Positions 16,875 through 25,673 of a DNA stretch of 52,494 nucleotides are shown here, piece after piece; within the stretch, counting starts at the first letter, position 1, and every line of letters starts with the position of its first letter. The position numbers and the translations under genes are program-made. This DNA is from Caulobacter sp. Lineage in GTDB: Bacteria > Pseudomonadota > Alphaproteobacteria > Caulobacterales > Caulobacteraceae. The stretch lies in contig JAUXVF010000006.1 in the NCBI GenBank assembly GCA_030680355.1, positions 1 through 52,494 on the forward strand. Direction: 5' to 3'. The notes under the pieces are model-generated. The model worked only from the letters and a program-made list of their open reading frames with translations, was not told the DNA's origin and made no database searches.

Positions 16875-17326
16875 CGGCGACCTCCATTGATCGCGCGCAG
16901 ACGGCCGCCGTCGGCGTCCGGTTCGAACAGATCATCGTCGACCCTGGCGCGCGACCGGGGCGTGGCGACCGGCTCGGACCGAACAAAGGCGGCCCGTTCG
17001 CGAACGGGCGCGGCCGGAACCAGGTCATCATCGGTCAATCGGGTTGAGGAAGCGGAAACGCCCTTCTCCAGTCGTCCAGCCAGGGCCTTGGCGGTCTCGA
17101 TACGGTCTGACAGGCTTTCGGCGGCCTCGTCGGTCGCGGCGCGCAGATCGGCCAGCCCCTGCTCGGCGCGGGCGGCGGCGACATCAAGGTCGGCGACGGC
17201 CCGGGCGAAACTGTCATGGCTGTCCTTCAGCGCCTTCAGGCGACGCTCCAGCCGCCAGCCGAGGGCCAGAGCGGCCAGCAGCAGGGTGGTCAGGAGGAGA
17301 TTCAGAGCCAGGGCTGCGATACTCAT
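16871..17326 (-). CDS. DUF6468-type membrane coiled-coil protein, PflI-like candidate
   Basis: 151-residue bitopic protein. There is one N-terminal membrane helix (about residues 3-23), then a cytoplasmic coiled coil (about 25-95, LERRLKALKDSHDSFARAVA onward), then a charged Pro/Arg/Asp-rich tail. Position right after fliM and the single-TM/coiled-coil shape resemble PflI, a Caulobacter flagellar positioning protein. This is recalled context, not sequence proof. Overlaps of 4 bp (ATGA) on both sides couple it to fliM and motE. Confidence 0.6.
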   Translation of the reverse strand: MSIAALALNLLLTTLLLAALALGWRLERRLKALKDSHDSFARAVADLDVAAARAEQGLADLRAATDEAAESLSDRIETAKALAGRLEKGVSASSTRLTDDDLVPAAPVRERAAFVRSEPVATPRSRARVDDDLFEPDADGGRLRAINGGRR

Positions 17327-18444
17327 GTCAGTCTCTTTTGCACGGCCTGTTTGGCGACCTGGTCCAGCGGCGCTTCACAGCGCACGGCGATATGGTGATT
17401 GCGCCGACCCATGCGACCACGGGTCAGGGGAATGCTTCCGGCCCTAAGCTCGACGAGGCTGTCGGGCGTGGCGTTCAGGATCAGGGTGTCGCCGACCTTC
17501 AGGTCGAGCACGCGGGACAGGCCGACCTGCTGCTCGTCGAGCACGGCGCGGACCTCCATCTGCGTGGTCCACAGTTCGGTGGCCAGGTGGCCTTCCCAGA
17601 TGTTGTCGCGGCCGAACTTCTCACCCATGAACTGCTGCAGCAGCATCTTGCGGATCGGTTCGAGCGTGGCGTAGGGCAGCAGCAACTCGATGCGGCCGCC
17701 GCGGTCTTCCATGTCGATGCGCAACTTGACCAGGATGGCGGCGTTGGCCGGCCGGGCGATGGCGGCGAAGCGAGGATTGGTCTCCAGCCGGTCGAGGACG
17801 AAGTTGACCGGCGTCAGGGGCTCGAAGGCGGCTTTGGCGTCGGCCAGGACGACCTCGACCATCCGCTGCACAAGCACCCGCTCGATGGTCGTGTAGGGCC
17901 GACCCTCGATGCGCATGGCGGCGGTGCCGCGGCGGCCGCCGAGCAGCACGTCGACGATCGAATAGATCAGGTTGGAGTCGACCGTCAGCAGGCCATAGTT
18001 GTCCAGCTCCTCGGCCCGGAACACTGACAGGATGGCCGGCAAGGGGATGGAGTTGAGATAGTCGCCGAACCGGATCGAGCTGATGTTGTCGAGACTGACC
18101 TCGACGTTGTCGCTGGTGAAGTTGCGCAGCGACGTCGTCATCAGCCGGACCAGGCGGTCAAAGACGATCTCGAGCATCGGCAGACGCTCGTAGGAGACCA
18201 GGGCCGAGTTGATGATGGCCCGGATGCCGGTCCGTTCGGACGCGTCATCGTCATTGAGGTCGAAGCCCAGCAGGCTGTCGATCTCATCCTGGTTCAGGAT
18301 GCGCTCGGAGCCGATCAGCCCGTCATCATCAGCGACCCCGCCGTCCCAGGCGTCATCGGCGGCCGGGGCGTCGCCCCCCGGCGCGGAGCCGTTTTCCTGG
18401 GCCCACTGGGCCATTGCGGCCTGATCGTCGGTCTCTTCAGCCAT
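17323..18444 (-). CDS. fliM: Flagellar motor switch protein FliM
   Basis: Switch protein of 373 residues that binds CheY-P and joins FliG and FliN in the C-ring. An acidic N-terminal extension is followed by the CheY-binding motif EIDSLLGF (54-61). The CheC-like middle domain includes TSLRNFTSDNVEVSLDNISS, and a SpoA-like C-terminal domain includes VLDLKVGDTLILN. The N-terminus is longer and more acidic than in enteric FliM, as expected in Caulobacterales. It lies 28 bp after fliL and overlaps the next gene by 4 bp. Confidence 0.96.
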   Translation of the reverse strand: MAEETDDQAAMAQWAQENGSAPGGDAPAADDAWDGGVADDDGLIGSERILNQDEIDSLLGFDLNDDDASERTGIRAIINSALVSYERLPMLEIVFDRLVRLMTTSLRNFTSDNVEVSLDNISSIRFGDYLNSIPLPAILSVFRAEELDNYGLLTVDSNLIYSIVDVLLGGRRGTAAMRIEGRPYTTIERVLVQRMVEVVLADAKAAFEPLTPVNFVLDRLETNPRFAAIARPANAAILVKLRIDMEDRGGRIELLLPYATLEPIRKMLLQQFMGEKFGRDNIWEGHLATELWTTQMEVRAVLDEQQVGLSRVLDLKVGDTLILNATPDSLVELRAGSIPLTRGRMGRRNHHIAVRCEAPLDQVAKQAVQKRLT

Positions 18445-18472
18445 GCGTTACGCGCCAGCCAGGCCCAGGGGC

Positions 18473-19102
18473 CTAGTTGATCAGCATCTCCTCGATCAGA
18501 ACCGCGGAGATCTTGGTGGGTGCGACCACGAGGTTCACCCGACGCAGGATTTCCATACGCAGCTGGTAGCTGCCCTGACTGCCCTGCAGGTCCTCGGGGC
18601 GAAGCTCGCGCAGGAAGGTCTGGAACATGTCCTGCAGCCTCGGAATGTTGGGGTTGAGCACCTCGACCGCATCCTCGTCATGGAGCTCGAACGTCAACTT
18701 GAGCTTGAGGAAAGTCGGGCGGCCGTCGGCGGTCTGCATGTTCACGACGATGTCGGGCATCGTGTAGAAGATCACGCCGTCCGGACCCTCCTTGACCACC
18801 GCCGCGCCCGGCTCGGCCTTGCCGCCGTGTTCGGCCTTTTCCTTTTTCTTTTCCTTCTTGGCCGGCTTTTCGCCATGCGCGTCGGCTTCGGCGCCATGCG
18901 CCGCCGGCTCGGCGGGCTTGGGCTTGAGCAGCATGAAGGCCGCGCCGCCGCCGCCGCCAAGCACCACCACCGCGGCCACGCCGCCGATGATCAGCATCTT
19001 GAGCGGCAGCTTTTTCTTGCCCGGCGCGGCGCCGTCCTCGCCTTCAGCGGCGCCTCCGTCTTCGGGGGCGGCCTCCGCCGGCTTGTCTTTTTCCTTGGCC
19101 AC
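18473..19102 (-). CDS. fliL: Flagellar basal body-associated protein FliL
   Basis: Inner-membrane protein of 209 residues that surrounds and supports the stator. It has a charged cytoplasmic N-terminus, one membrane helix (about 35-58), a Lys/Glu/His-rich linker (about 65-100) and the periplasmic FliL domain (IFYTMPDIVVNMQTADGRP to the ISAVLIEEMLIN end). It starts with GTG at 19102, eight bases after AGGAG. It is the first gene of fliL-fliM-DUF6468-motE-TPR. Confidence 0.95.
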   Translation of the reverse strand: MAKEKDKPAEAAPEDGGAAEGEDGAAPGKKKLPLKMLIIGGVAAVVVLGGGGGAAFMLLKPKPAEPAAHGAEADAHGEKPAKKEKKKEKAEHGGKAEPGAAVVKEGPDGVIFYTMPDIVVNMQTADGRPTFLKLKLTFELHDEDAVEVLNPNIPRLQDMFQTFLRELRPEDLQGSQGSYQLRMEILRRVNLVVAPTKISAVLIEEMLIN

Positions 19103-19117
19103 GCGCGCGGCTCCTTA

Positions 19118-19155
19118 GAATCCTGATCCCCTACTCAATGATTCATGTTGGTTAA
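19118..19155 (-). promoter_or_regulatory. fliL promoter elements: CtrA-like half site and two GANTC sites
   Basis: On the minus strand, 19155-19148 reads TTAACCAA, one base from the CtrA half-site TTAACCAT. It lies 46 bp before the fliL start, nearly the same geometry as the fliQ box. The upstream half is degenerate: AAAA at the seven-base spacing, or TTAA at nine. GAATC at 19118-19122 and GATTC at 19140-19144 are CcrM methylation sites between box and gene. In Caulobacter fliLM is an early CtrA-controlled operon. Confidence 0.55.
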
Positions 19156-19170
19156 GGATGGGTTTTAATG

Positions 19171-19198
19171 CCCGGCGAAATGCGCCCGGCAATATCCG
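19171..19198. promoter_or_regulatory. Tandem 14-bp repeats, candidate FlbD (ftr) enhancer sites
   Basis: Two adjacent 14-mers, 19171-19184 and 19185-19198, both start with CCCGGC and end with CG, and match at 11 of 14 positions. They lie about 80-110 bp upstream of the expected flgF transcription start. The motif resembles the ftr enhancer sequences bound by the sigma-54 activator FlbD in Caulobacter, as I recall them. The function is inferred from position and resemblance. Confidence 0.5.
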
Positions 19199-19251
19199 CC
19201 GGGCGGTCATCGTTAACCTTATTGTTTGTTGTTTTTATTGAGGTTTTCAAC

Positions 19252-19267
19252 TGGCCTGAAGGTTGCA
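19252..19267 (+). promoter_or_regulatory. Sigma-54 promoter of flgF
   Basis: TGGCCTGAAGGTTGCA has the invariant GG and GC of the -24/-12 elements separated by exactly ten bases, and matches TGGC-N7/8-TTGC closely. Its -12 end is 50 bp before the flgF ATG. The stretch 19211-19250 just upstream is unusually AT-rich for this genome and would suit IHF-assisted bending. This is the expected arrangement for a late, FlbD-activated rod operon. Confidence 0.8.
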
Positions 19268-19316
19268 AGGCCGCTCCTGTCGCAAACCGCGTCGAATTTG
19301 CCCAGGGAGGCGGACC

Positions 19317-20051
19317 ATGGACAACACGATGTATGTCGCCCTGTCGCGTCAAATGACGTTGCGGCGCGAGCTCGATATCGTCGCCAACAACATCGCCAAC
19401 AGCGACACGACCGGGTTCAAGCTTGAAGGGACCATGGTCCGCACCGAGCCCTCGACCGGGGCGTCGATGATCGATGGTCCGGCGACCCTGAAGTTCGTGC
19501 TCGATGACGGCGTCACCCGCGACTTCGGCCAGGGCGCGCTGCGCAAGACCGACGGCGCGTTCGACCTGGCGATCGAGGGCGCCGGATTCTTCAAGGTCCA
19601 GACGCCCGATGGCGAACGCTACACCCGCGATGGGCGGTTCACGCTCAGCCCCGAGGGCAAGATGACCACCCAGTCCGGCAACCCGGTGCTGGGCGAGGGT
19701 GGCGAGATCACCGTGAACCCCGAACTCGGCGCCGTCTCGATCGGCGCCGACGGCGTGGTGAGCCAGGCCGGCGAACAGATCGGCAAGGTCGCGGTTGTCG
19801 CCTTCGACGACCCCGGCGGTCTGTCGAAGACCGGCGACAACCTGTTCCGCAACGCCTCCAATCTTCAGCCCCAGCCCTCGACCACGGCGCAGATCCGCCA
19901 GGGGATGCTGGAAGGCAGCAACGTCAATCCGATCTTGCAGGTCACGCGGCTCATCGAGATCACCCGCGCCTACGAGAGCATGGCCAAAACCATTGAAAGT
20001 TCCGCAGAACTGTCCCGTCGCTCGGTCGAGCGGCTGGGGCGGGTCGCTTAG
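19317..20051 (+). CDS. flgF: Flagellar proximal rod protein FlgF
   Basis: 244-residue rod protein exported by the flagellar type III system. The rod signature LRRELDIVANNIANSDTTGF lies near the N-terminus, the FlgE/F/G core GAGFFKVQTPDGERYTRDG in the middle, and the C-terminal helix EITRAYESMAKTIES at the end. The ATG at 19317 follows GGGAGG (19305-19310). Extending to 19263 would start inside the sigma-54 promoter. It is first in flgF-flgG-flgA-flgH. Confidence 0.96.
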   Translation: MDNTMYVALSRQMTLRRELDIVANNIANSDTTGFKLEGTMVRTEPSTGASMIDGPATLKFVLDDGVTRDFGQGALRKTDGAFDLAIEGAGFFKVQTPDGERYTRDGRFTLSPEGKMTTQSGNPVLGEGGEITVNPELGAVSIGADGVVSQAGEQIGKVAVVAFDDPGGLSKTGDNLFRNASNLQPQPSTTAQIRQGMLEGSNVNPILQVTRLIEITRAYESMAKTIESSAELSRRSVERLGRVA

Positions 20052-20064
20052 GGAGTAACGCCTG

Positions 20065-20853
20065 ATGCAGGCTCTTCGCACCGCAGCCACGGGCATGGCC
20101 GCCCAGCAGCTGAACGTCGAGGTCATCTCGAACAACATCGCCAACATGAACACCGTTGGCTTCAAACGTCAGCGGGCCGAGTTCCAGGACCTGCTGTACC
20201 AGTCCATCGAACGGGCCGGCGCGCAGTCCTCCAGTCAGGGAACGGTCGTGCCCACGGGGATCCAGATCGGCGGCGGCGTGAAGGCCGGCAGCGTCTACCG
20301 GATCACCGGCCAGGGGTCGATGACCAACACCACCAACCCGCTCGACGTGGCCATCAACGGCCGCGGCTACCTGCAGGTGCTGATGCCCTCGGGCGAGACC
20401 GCCTACACCCGCGCCGGCAACCTGTCGCTCAACGATCAGGGCCAGCTGGTCACCGAGGACGGCTACCAGGTGCAGCCGGCGGTCACCATTCCGCAGGACG
20501 CCATCGACGTCACCATCTCCAAGTCCGGCCAGATCCAGATCACCAAGGCCGGCGCACCGGCCCCGGAAATCGCCGGCCAACTCGAACTGGCCACCTTCGT
20601 CAACGAAACCGGCCTGGAAGCCATGGGCGACAACCTGTTCATGGAAAGCGGCGCCTCGGGTCCCGCCACCACCGGCACGCCCGGATCGGTCGGCGTCGGC
20701 CAGCTGATGCAGGGCTACCTCGAAGCCTCCAACGTCGACGCCGTCACGGAGATCACCTCCCTGATCGTCGCCCAGCGCGCCTACGAAATGAATTCCAAGG
20801 TCATCAGCACCGCCGACGAGATGCTGCAGGCCGCCAACCAGGTGAAGTCATAA
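20065..20853 (+). CDS. flgG: Flagellar distal rod protein FlgG
   Basis: 262-residue distal rod protein, the normal FlgG length. It begins [20 protein letters not shown], carries [20 protein letters not shown] and the central [20 protein letters not shown], and ends with the helix [19 protein letters not shown]. It is 13 bp after flgF, and GGGAG lies ahead of its ATG. flgA starts one base past its stop. Confidence 0.97.
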   Translation: MQALRTAATGMAAQQLNVEVISNNIANMNTVGFKRQRAEFQDLLYQSIERAGAQSSSQGTVVPTGIQIGGGVKAGSVYRITGQGSMTNTTNPLDVAINGRGYLQVLMPSGETAYTRAGNLSLNDQGQLVTEDGYQVQPAVTIPQDAIDVTISKSGQIQITKAGAPAPEIAGQLELATFVNETGLEAMGDNLFMESGASGPATTGTPGSVGVGQLMQGYLEASNVDAVTEITSLIVAQRAYEMNSKVISTADEMLQAANQVKS

Positions 20854-20854
20854 T

Positions 20855-21586
20855 ATGCGCCGGCTTCTCCTCACGGTCCTCTGCGGAGCGCTGATCGCGT
20901 CGCCGGCCCTGGCCGGGACGGTGAGCCTGAAAGCCGACGTGGCCGACTCCGATGGCCGGGTCACCCTGGGCGACCTGTTCGACGGCGCCGGATCGGCCAG
21001 CGATGTTCTGGTCGCCAACCGTTCGGGACCGTCGGTGGTGCTGGACGCCGGGGCGGTTCAGGGCCTTGCCCGGCGAGCGGGTCTGGACTGGGGCAACCCC
21101 CAGGGCCTGCGACGGATCGTGGTTCGCGCTGGATCGCCGGTCGCGACGGCCTCGGCCCAGCGCGGCAATGTCGAGGTGCTGACCTGGGCCCGCAGCCTCA
21201 ATTCCGGCGACGTCATCCAGCCGCAGGACATGATCTGGACCAAGGCCGCCGGCGCGCCGTCCGACGCCCCGCGCGACGCCGACGCCGTCATCGGCATGGC
21301 CGCTCGCCGGCCCCTGCGCGAAGGCTCGACCGTGAGCGTGCGCGACGTCGTCGCCCAGCAGGTGATCGCCGCCGGAGACATGGTCCAGGTCACCTGGTCC
21401 GACGGCGGCGTCAGCCTGACCCTGCAAGGCAAGGCGCTCGCCAACGCCGCCGCGGGGCAGAGCTTCAACGTGCAGAACCCGATCTCCAAGAAAGTCATCG
21501 AGGCGGTCGCCACCGGACCCGGCCAGGCCGTCACCGGTCCCGCCGCCCAACGTCTCCGGGCCGCCGCCCAGTACGCCGCCCGTTAG
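20855..21586 (+). CDS. flgA: Flagellar P-ring assembly chaperone FlgA
   Basis: 243-residue periplasmic protein with a Sec signal ([20 protein letters not shown]). It has an N-terminal domain typical of alphaproteobacterial FlgA ([11 protein letters not shown]) and a C-terminal SAF-like domain ([22 protein letters not shown]) with the GDMVQVTW and [15 protein letters not shown] motifs. FlgA helps FlgI assemble the P ring. flgI itself is not next to it here. It follows flgG after one base. Confidence 0.93.
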   Translation: MRRLLLTVLCGALIASPALAGTVSLKADVADSDGRVTLGDLFDGAGSASDVLVANRSGPSVVLDAGAVQGLARRAGLDWGNPQGLRRIVVRAGSPVATASAQRGNVEVLTWARSLNSGDVIQPQDMIWTKAAGAPSDAPRDADAVIGMAARRPLREGSTVSVRDVVAQQVIAAGDMVQVTWSDGGVSLTLQGKALANAAAGQSFNVQNPISKKVIEAVATGPGQAVTGPAAQRLRAAAQYAAR

Positions 21587-21598
21587 AGGATCCGAGTC

Positions 21599-22327
21599 AT
21601 GCGTTTTTCCGTTCTTCTCGCCCTGGCCCTTACGCCCCTCGCCGCCTGTTCGACCGTGGCTGAAGCGGTCAGGGGTCCTGAACTGGCGCCCATCGGCTAC
21701 CCGGCCGCCCTGATGCCCGCGCAACAGACGGTGTTGTCCGCCCCGGGGATGACGCCCATCCCGGCCAGCGCCAACTCGCTGTGGCGGTCCGGCGCCCGCG
21801 CCTTCTTCGTTGACCAGCGCGCGGCGCGGGTCGGCGACATCCTGACCGTCCAGATCGAGATCAACGACTCGGCGACCACCCAGAACAAGACGACCACTTC
21901 GCGGACGGCCAGCCAGACGATGGGCGTCCCCCACTTCTTCGGGCTGGAAAACTCGCTGGGCAAACTGCTGCCCGGCGGCTTCGACCCCGCCGCGGCGATC
22001 GAGACGGGCTCGAACAGCGCCAAGGCCGGGGCGGGGGCCGTGAACCGGTCGGAAAAGATCAGCCTGACTGTCGCCGCCGTCGTCACCGGCGTCCTGCCCA
22101 ACGGCAATCTGGTGATCCAGGGCACACAGGAAGTGATGACCAACGGCGAGCTGCGCCGCCTGACCGTGTCGGGGATCGTGCGGCCCGAGGACATCTCCGC
22201 CGCCAACACCGTCAAACACACCCAGATCGCCGAGGCGCGCATCGCCTACGGCGGCCGCGGGGACATCTCCCGACAGCAGAGAACCCCTGCCGGACAGGCG
22301 ATCACGGAACGATTTTCGCCCTTCTGA
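21599..22327 (+). CDS. flgH: Flagellar L-ring lipoprotein FlgH
   Basis: Outer-membrane L-ring subunit of 242 residues. The signal ends in the lipobox LAAC (Cys17). The mature protein shows [20 protein letters not shown], the [12 protein letters not shown] strand and [19 protein letters not shown] with [19 protein letters not shown]. These are family hallmarks. It lies 12 bp after flgA. Confidence 0.96.
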   Translation: MRFSVLLALALTPLAACSTVAEAVRGPELAPIGYPAALMPAQQTVLSAPGMTPIPASANSLWRSGARAFFVDQRAARVGDILTVQIEINDSATTQNKTTTSRTASQTMGVPHFFGLENSLGKLLPGGFDPAAAIETGSNSAKAGAGAVNRSEKISLTVAAVVTGVLPNGNLVIQGTQEVMTNGELRRLTVSGIVRPEDISAANTVKHTQIAEARIAYGGRGDISRQQRTPAGQAITERFSPF

Positions 22328-22349
22328 ACCAATAGCGCGTCGGGGCGTT

Positions 22350-22367
22350 CCTCCTTCGAGAGGGAGG
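22350..22367 (+). promoter_or_regulatory. Hairpin burying the ribosome binding site of the lipoprotein gene
   Basis: CCTCC (22350-22354) is complementary to GGAGG (22363-22367), which is the Shine-Dalgarno sequence six bases before the ATG at 22373. The stem is only five pairs with an eight-base loop, so regulation is possible but may be incidental. Confidence 0.35.
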
Positions 22368-22372
22368 CCATC

Positions 22373-22834
22373 ATGCCCCGACTGTTCGCCATCTCCGCCG
22401 TCCTGCTGGGCCTGTCGCTGGGCAGTTGCGTCAGCCGTCCCGTCGCCCCCGGTTTCGGCTGGTCCTTTCACCACGAGGCCGGTGAAGGCCTGAAACTGGC
22501 CTATGGCGCCCCCGCGTCCGACAACGTGGTGCTGATGATGACCTGCCATCCAGGCTCGGAACGGGTCAACGTCTCGCTGATGGGCGGTTCGCCCCAGCGC
22601 GGGCTCACCCTGGATTCGGGCGGCGCCCGCGAGCATCTCGACGGTGTGGCGGTCGCCACGCCCGGGATGGGTCAGCTGCTTGAAGCCTATTCCCATCCGG
22701 CCTCCGGGCCCCTGGCCCGGTTCGCCCGCACCGGCGACCTCAACCTCATCGACCGCGGCCGCAAGGTCGCCTTGAACGCCGCGCCGAACGAACGCCCCGG
22801 CGTGGCCCGGTTCTTCGAGTCCTGCCGCGCCTAG
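22373..22834 (+). CDS. Putative lipoprotein downstream of flgH, unknown function
   Basis: 153-residue protein with an N-terminal signal ending LGSC near residue 20, which is a plausible lipobox. The body is beta-rich with a conserved-looking [18 protein letters not shown] stretch, and ends FFESCRA. Three Cys in total could mean one lipid anchor and one disulphide. It is 45 bp after flgH on the same strand, so a flagellar or envelope role is possible. I do not recognise a family. Its TAG overlaps the dxs stop codon (CTAG, 22831-22834). Confidence 0.8.
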   Translation: MPRLFAISAVLLGLSLGSCVSRPVAPGFGWSFHHEAGEGLKLAYGAPASDNVVLMMTCHPGSERVNVSLMGGSPQRGLTLDSGGAREHLDGVAVATPGMGQLLEAYSHPASGPLARFARTGDLNLIDRGRKVALNAAPNERPGVARFFESCRA

Positions 22835-24747
22835 GCGCGACGCCCCGCCGTACTGACATTGTCCAGGCCCAACGCCGCCAGGGCGCCAGCCGCGATGCCC
22901 TCGGCGTCTAGGCCGGCCTGGGCGTACATGAGGTCGGGCTTGTCGTGATCCTGGAAGATGTCGGGCAGGCCTAGCGTACGCACCTTCAGACCCCGATCGA
23001 GAGCGCCGTGCGCCGCCAGGGCTTCGAGCACGAAGGCGCCGAAGCCGCCCATGGCCCCCTCCTCCACCGTGACCAGCGCCTCGTGGTCGCGGGCCAGGCG
23101 CAGGATCAGATCCACATCCAGCGGCTTGGCGAAGCGGGCGTCGGCGACGGTCGTGGTCAGGCCGCGCGCCGCCAGCAGATCGGCGGCCTTGAGGCTCTCG
23201 GTCAGGCGCGCGCCGAAGGACAGGATGGCCACCGCCGTCCCCTCGCGGACGATCCGCCCTTTGCCGATCTCGAGCGGCTCGTTGATCGCGGGCATCTCCA
23301 GCCCCAGGCCCTCGCCACGCGGATAGCGGAAGGCGCTGGGCCGGTCGTCGATCGCCGCTGCGGTGGCGACCATGCGGGCCAGTTCCACCTCGTCGGACGC
23401 GGCCATCAGGATCATGCCCGGCAGCGCGCCCATGAAGCCGACATCGAAACTGCCGGCGTGGGTCGGGCCGTCGGCGCCGACCAGCCCTGCCCGGTCCATG
23501 GCGAACCGCACCGGCAGCCGCTGGATGGCCACGTCGTGGACGACCTGGTCGTAGCCGCGCTGCAGGAAGGTCGAATAGATGGCGGCGAACGGCTTCATGC
23601 CATCGGCGGCGAGGCCGGCGGCGAAGGTCACGGCGTGCTGTTCGGCGATGCCGACATCGAACATGCGCCGGGGGAAAGCCTTGCCGAACAGGTCAAGGCC
23701 CGTGCCCGACGGCATGGCGGCAGTGATGGCGACGATGCGCTCGTCCTTCTCCGCCTCCTTGATCAGGGCCTGGGCGAACACCTTGGTGTAGCTGGGCGGC
23801 CCGGCGGCGGCCTTGGCCTGCTCGCCGGTGACGACGTTGAACTTGACCACGCCGTGGTATTTGTCGGCCGCGTTCTCGGCGGGGGCGTAGCCCTTGCCCT
23901 TCTGGGTCACGACATGGACCAGGACCGGCTTGCCCTCGAACTCGCGGGCGTTCTTCAGGACCGGCACCAGGGCGTCCAGGTCATGGCCGTCGATCGGCCC
24001 GACATAGTGAAAACCCAGTTCCTCGAAGAAGGTCCCGCCGGTGACCATGCCGCGGGCGAACTCCTCGGCCTTGCGGGCCGCCTGCTGTAGCGGTTTGGGG
24101 AAGGCGCCGGCGACCTGGCGTCCCAGCTTGCGCAGGGATTGATAGCCGCCGCTCGAGACCATCCGGGCCAGATAGGCGCTCATGCCGCCGACCGGCGGCG
24201 CGATGGACATGTCGTTGTCGTTGAGCACGACGATCAGCTGTTTGGTCGTCTCGGCGGCGTTGTTCATGGCCTCGTAGGCCATGCCGGCGCTCATCGAGCC
24301 GTCGCCGATGACCGCGACAACCTTGTTGGTCCCGCCCTTGGCGTCGCGGGCGGCGCAGAAGCCGAGCGCCGCCGAGATCGAGGTCGCCGCGTGGGCGGCG
24401 CCGAAGGGGTCGTATTCGCTCTCGCCGCGCTTGGTGAAGCCCGACAGACCGCCACCGGTGCGCAGCGTGCGGATGCGGTCGCGGCGACCGGTGAGGATCT
24501 TGTGGGGATAGGCCTGGTGGCCGACATCGAAGATGACGATGTCCCTGGGCGTTTCGAAAACATGGTGCAGGGCGACGGTGAGCTCGACCACGCCCAGGCC
24601 CGCGCCAAGATGGCCGCCGGTAACCGACACCGCGTCGATGGTCTCGGCCCGCACTTCGGCGGCAAGCTGCTTGAGGGCGCTGAGGGACAGATCTCGCGTG
24701 TCAGCGGGCGAAGAGACCGTGTCGAGCAGCGGGGTGGCTGGGGGCAT
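22831..24747 (-). CDS. dxs: 1-deoxy-D-xylulose-5-phosphate synthase
   Basis: First enzyme of the MEP isoprenoid pathway. It joins pyruvate and glyceraldehyde-3-phosphate using thiamine diphosphate. Visible motifs: [18 protein letters not shown] near the N-terminus, [16 protein letters not shown], the ThDP motif beginning [28 protein letters not shown], and the transketolase domain with [14 protein letters not shown] and [18 protein letters not shown] chose the ATG at 24747 because [11 protein letters not shown] matches the usual Dxs N-terminus. Longer in-frame starts are ATG 24753 and TTG 24780. It is last in xseB-ispA-dxs, a common bacterial order. Confidence 0.96.
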   Translation of the reverse strand: MPPATPLLDTVSSPADTRDLSLSALKQLAAEVRAETIDAVSVTGGHLGAGLGVVELTVALHHVFETPRDIVIFDVGHQAYPHKILTGRRDRIRTLRTGGGLSGFTKRGESEYDPFGAAHAATSISAALGFCAARDAKGGTNKVVAVIGDGSMSAGMAYEAMNNAAETTKQLIVVLNDNDMSIAPPVGGMSAYLARMVSSGGYQSLRKLGRQVAGAFPKPLQQAARKAEEFARGMVTGGTFFEELGFHYVGPIDGHDLDALVPVLKNAREFEGKPVLVHVVTQKGKGYAPAENAADKYHGVVKFNVVTGEQAKAAAGPPSYTKVFAQALIKEAEKDERIVAITAAMPSGTGLDLFGKAFPRRMFDVGIAEQHAVTFAAGLAADGMKPFAAIYSTFLQRGYDQVVHDVAIQRLPVRFAMDRAGLVGADGPTHAGSFDVGFMGALPGMILMAASDEVELARMVATAAAIDDRPSAFRYPRGEGLGLEMPAINEPLEIGKGRIVREGTAVAILSFGARLTESLKAADLLAARGLTTTVADARFAKPLDVDLILRLARDHEALVTVEEGAMGGFGAFVLEALAAHGALDRGLKVRTLGLPDIFQDHDKPDLMYAQAGLDAEGIAAGALAALGLDNVSTAGRRA

Positions 24748-24788
24748 AAGCATTCCGTCGATTGGCAGTGTCCGCGACAAGGGCGCGG

Positions 24789-25673
24789 TCAGGTGTTGCG
24801 GTCCAGTACGAAGTCGACCGTTTCGCGCAAGATTGCGGCCCGGTCGCCGAACAGGTCGAGGTGGGCGCGGGTCTGGTCGGCCAGATGGGCCACCCGTACC
24901 TTCGCCGCGTCCACGCCCAGCAGCGTAACATAGTTGGTCTTGCCCATCGCCGCATCCTTGCCGCCGGCCGCCTTGCCCAGCGCCTTGGGGTCGCCCTCGG
25001 CGTCGAGCAGGTCGTCGACGATCTGGTAGGCGAGGCCCAGATCCTGGGCGAAGGCCATCAGGGCATGCCGCTCGGCGTCCTGGGCATGGGCGATGATCAG
25101 CGGGATATCGAAGGCGAAGGCGATCAGGGCGCCGGTCTTGAGCCTCTGCATCCGGGCCACGCCGCCGAGGTCCTCTCGGATGCCGAGCAGGTCGATCATC
25201 TGGCCGCCGGCCATGCCTTGCGCGCCCGAGGCGTGGGCCAGCTTGCGCACCAGTTCGGCCCGCACGGCCCCGTCGGGGTGGGTGTCCGGGTGGGCCATGA
25301 TCTCGAAGGCCGCCGACTGCAGGGCGTCGCCGGCGAGAATGGCTGTGGCCTCGTCATACTGTTTGTGAACGGTCGGCCGGCCCCGACGCATGTCATCGTC
25401 GTCCATCGACGGCAGGTCGTCATGCACCAGGCTGTAGGCGTGAATGCACTCGAGAGCGCAGGCCGCCCGCAGGACCGGCCGCTCGGGCAGGTCGAACATC
25501 TTGCCGGTCTCGATGGCGAAAAAGGGCCGCAGCCGCTTGCCGGTGCCAAGCGCCGCATAGCGCATGGCCTCGGTCAGCCGGGTCTCGGGGCCGTCAGCGC
25601 GGGGAAGCAGGGCGTCGAGCGCCACGGTGACAATGTCGGCGGTTTCCGCGATGCGGCGCGCCAGATCGGTCAC
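24789..25673 (-). CDS. ispA: Farnesyl/geranyl diphosphate synthase
   Basis: Short-chain trans-prenyltransferase of 294 residues that extends DMAPP with IPP. It has GTGKRLRP, the first Asp-rich motif ([13 protein letters not shown]) and the second ([13 protein letters not shown]), plus KTGALI before it. The GTG at 25671-25673 overlaps the xseB TGA by 4 bp and is the expected start. The longer frame to 25766 adds an Arg-rich stretch lying over xseB. Product chain length (C15 versus C20) cannot be decided from sequence alone. Confidence 0.93.
   Translation of the reverse strand: MTDLARRIAETADIVTVALDALLPRADGPETRLTEAMRYAALGTGKRLRPFFAIETGKMFDLPERPVLRAACALECIHAYSLVHDDLPSMDDDDMRRGRPTVHKQYDEATAILAGDALQSAAFEIMAHPDTHPDGAVRAELVRKLAHASGAQGMAGGQMIDLLGIREDLGGVARMQRLKTGALIAFAFDIPLIIAHAQDAERHALMAFAQDLGLAYQIVDDLLDAEGDPKALGKAAGGKDAAMGKTNYVTLLGVDAAKVRVAHLADQTRAHLDLFGDRAAILRETVDFVLDRNT

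Noticed and set aside
19207..19220. Second CtrA-like sequence (TTAACCTT) in the fliL/flgF gap
   Set aside because: No partner TTAA at the seven-base spacing, and it points toward the sigma-54 promoter where CtrA is not expected. Probably part of the AT-rich zone.
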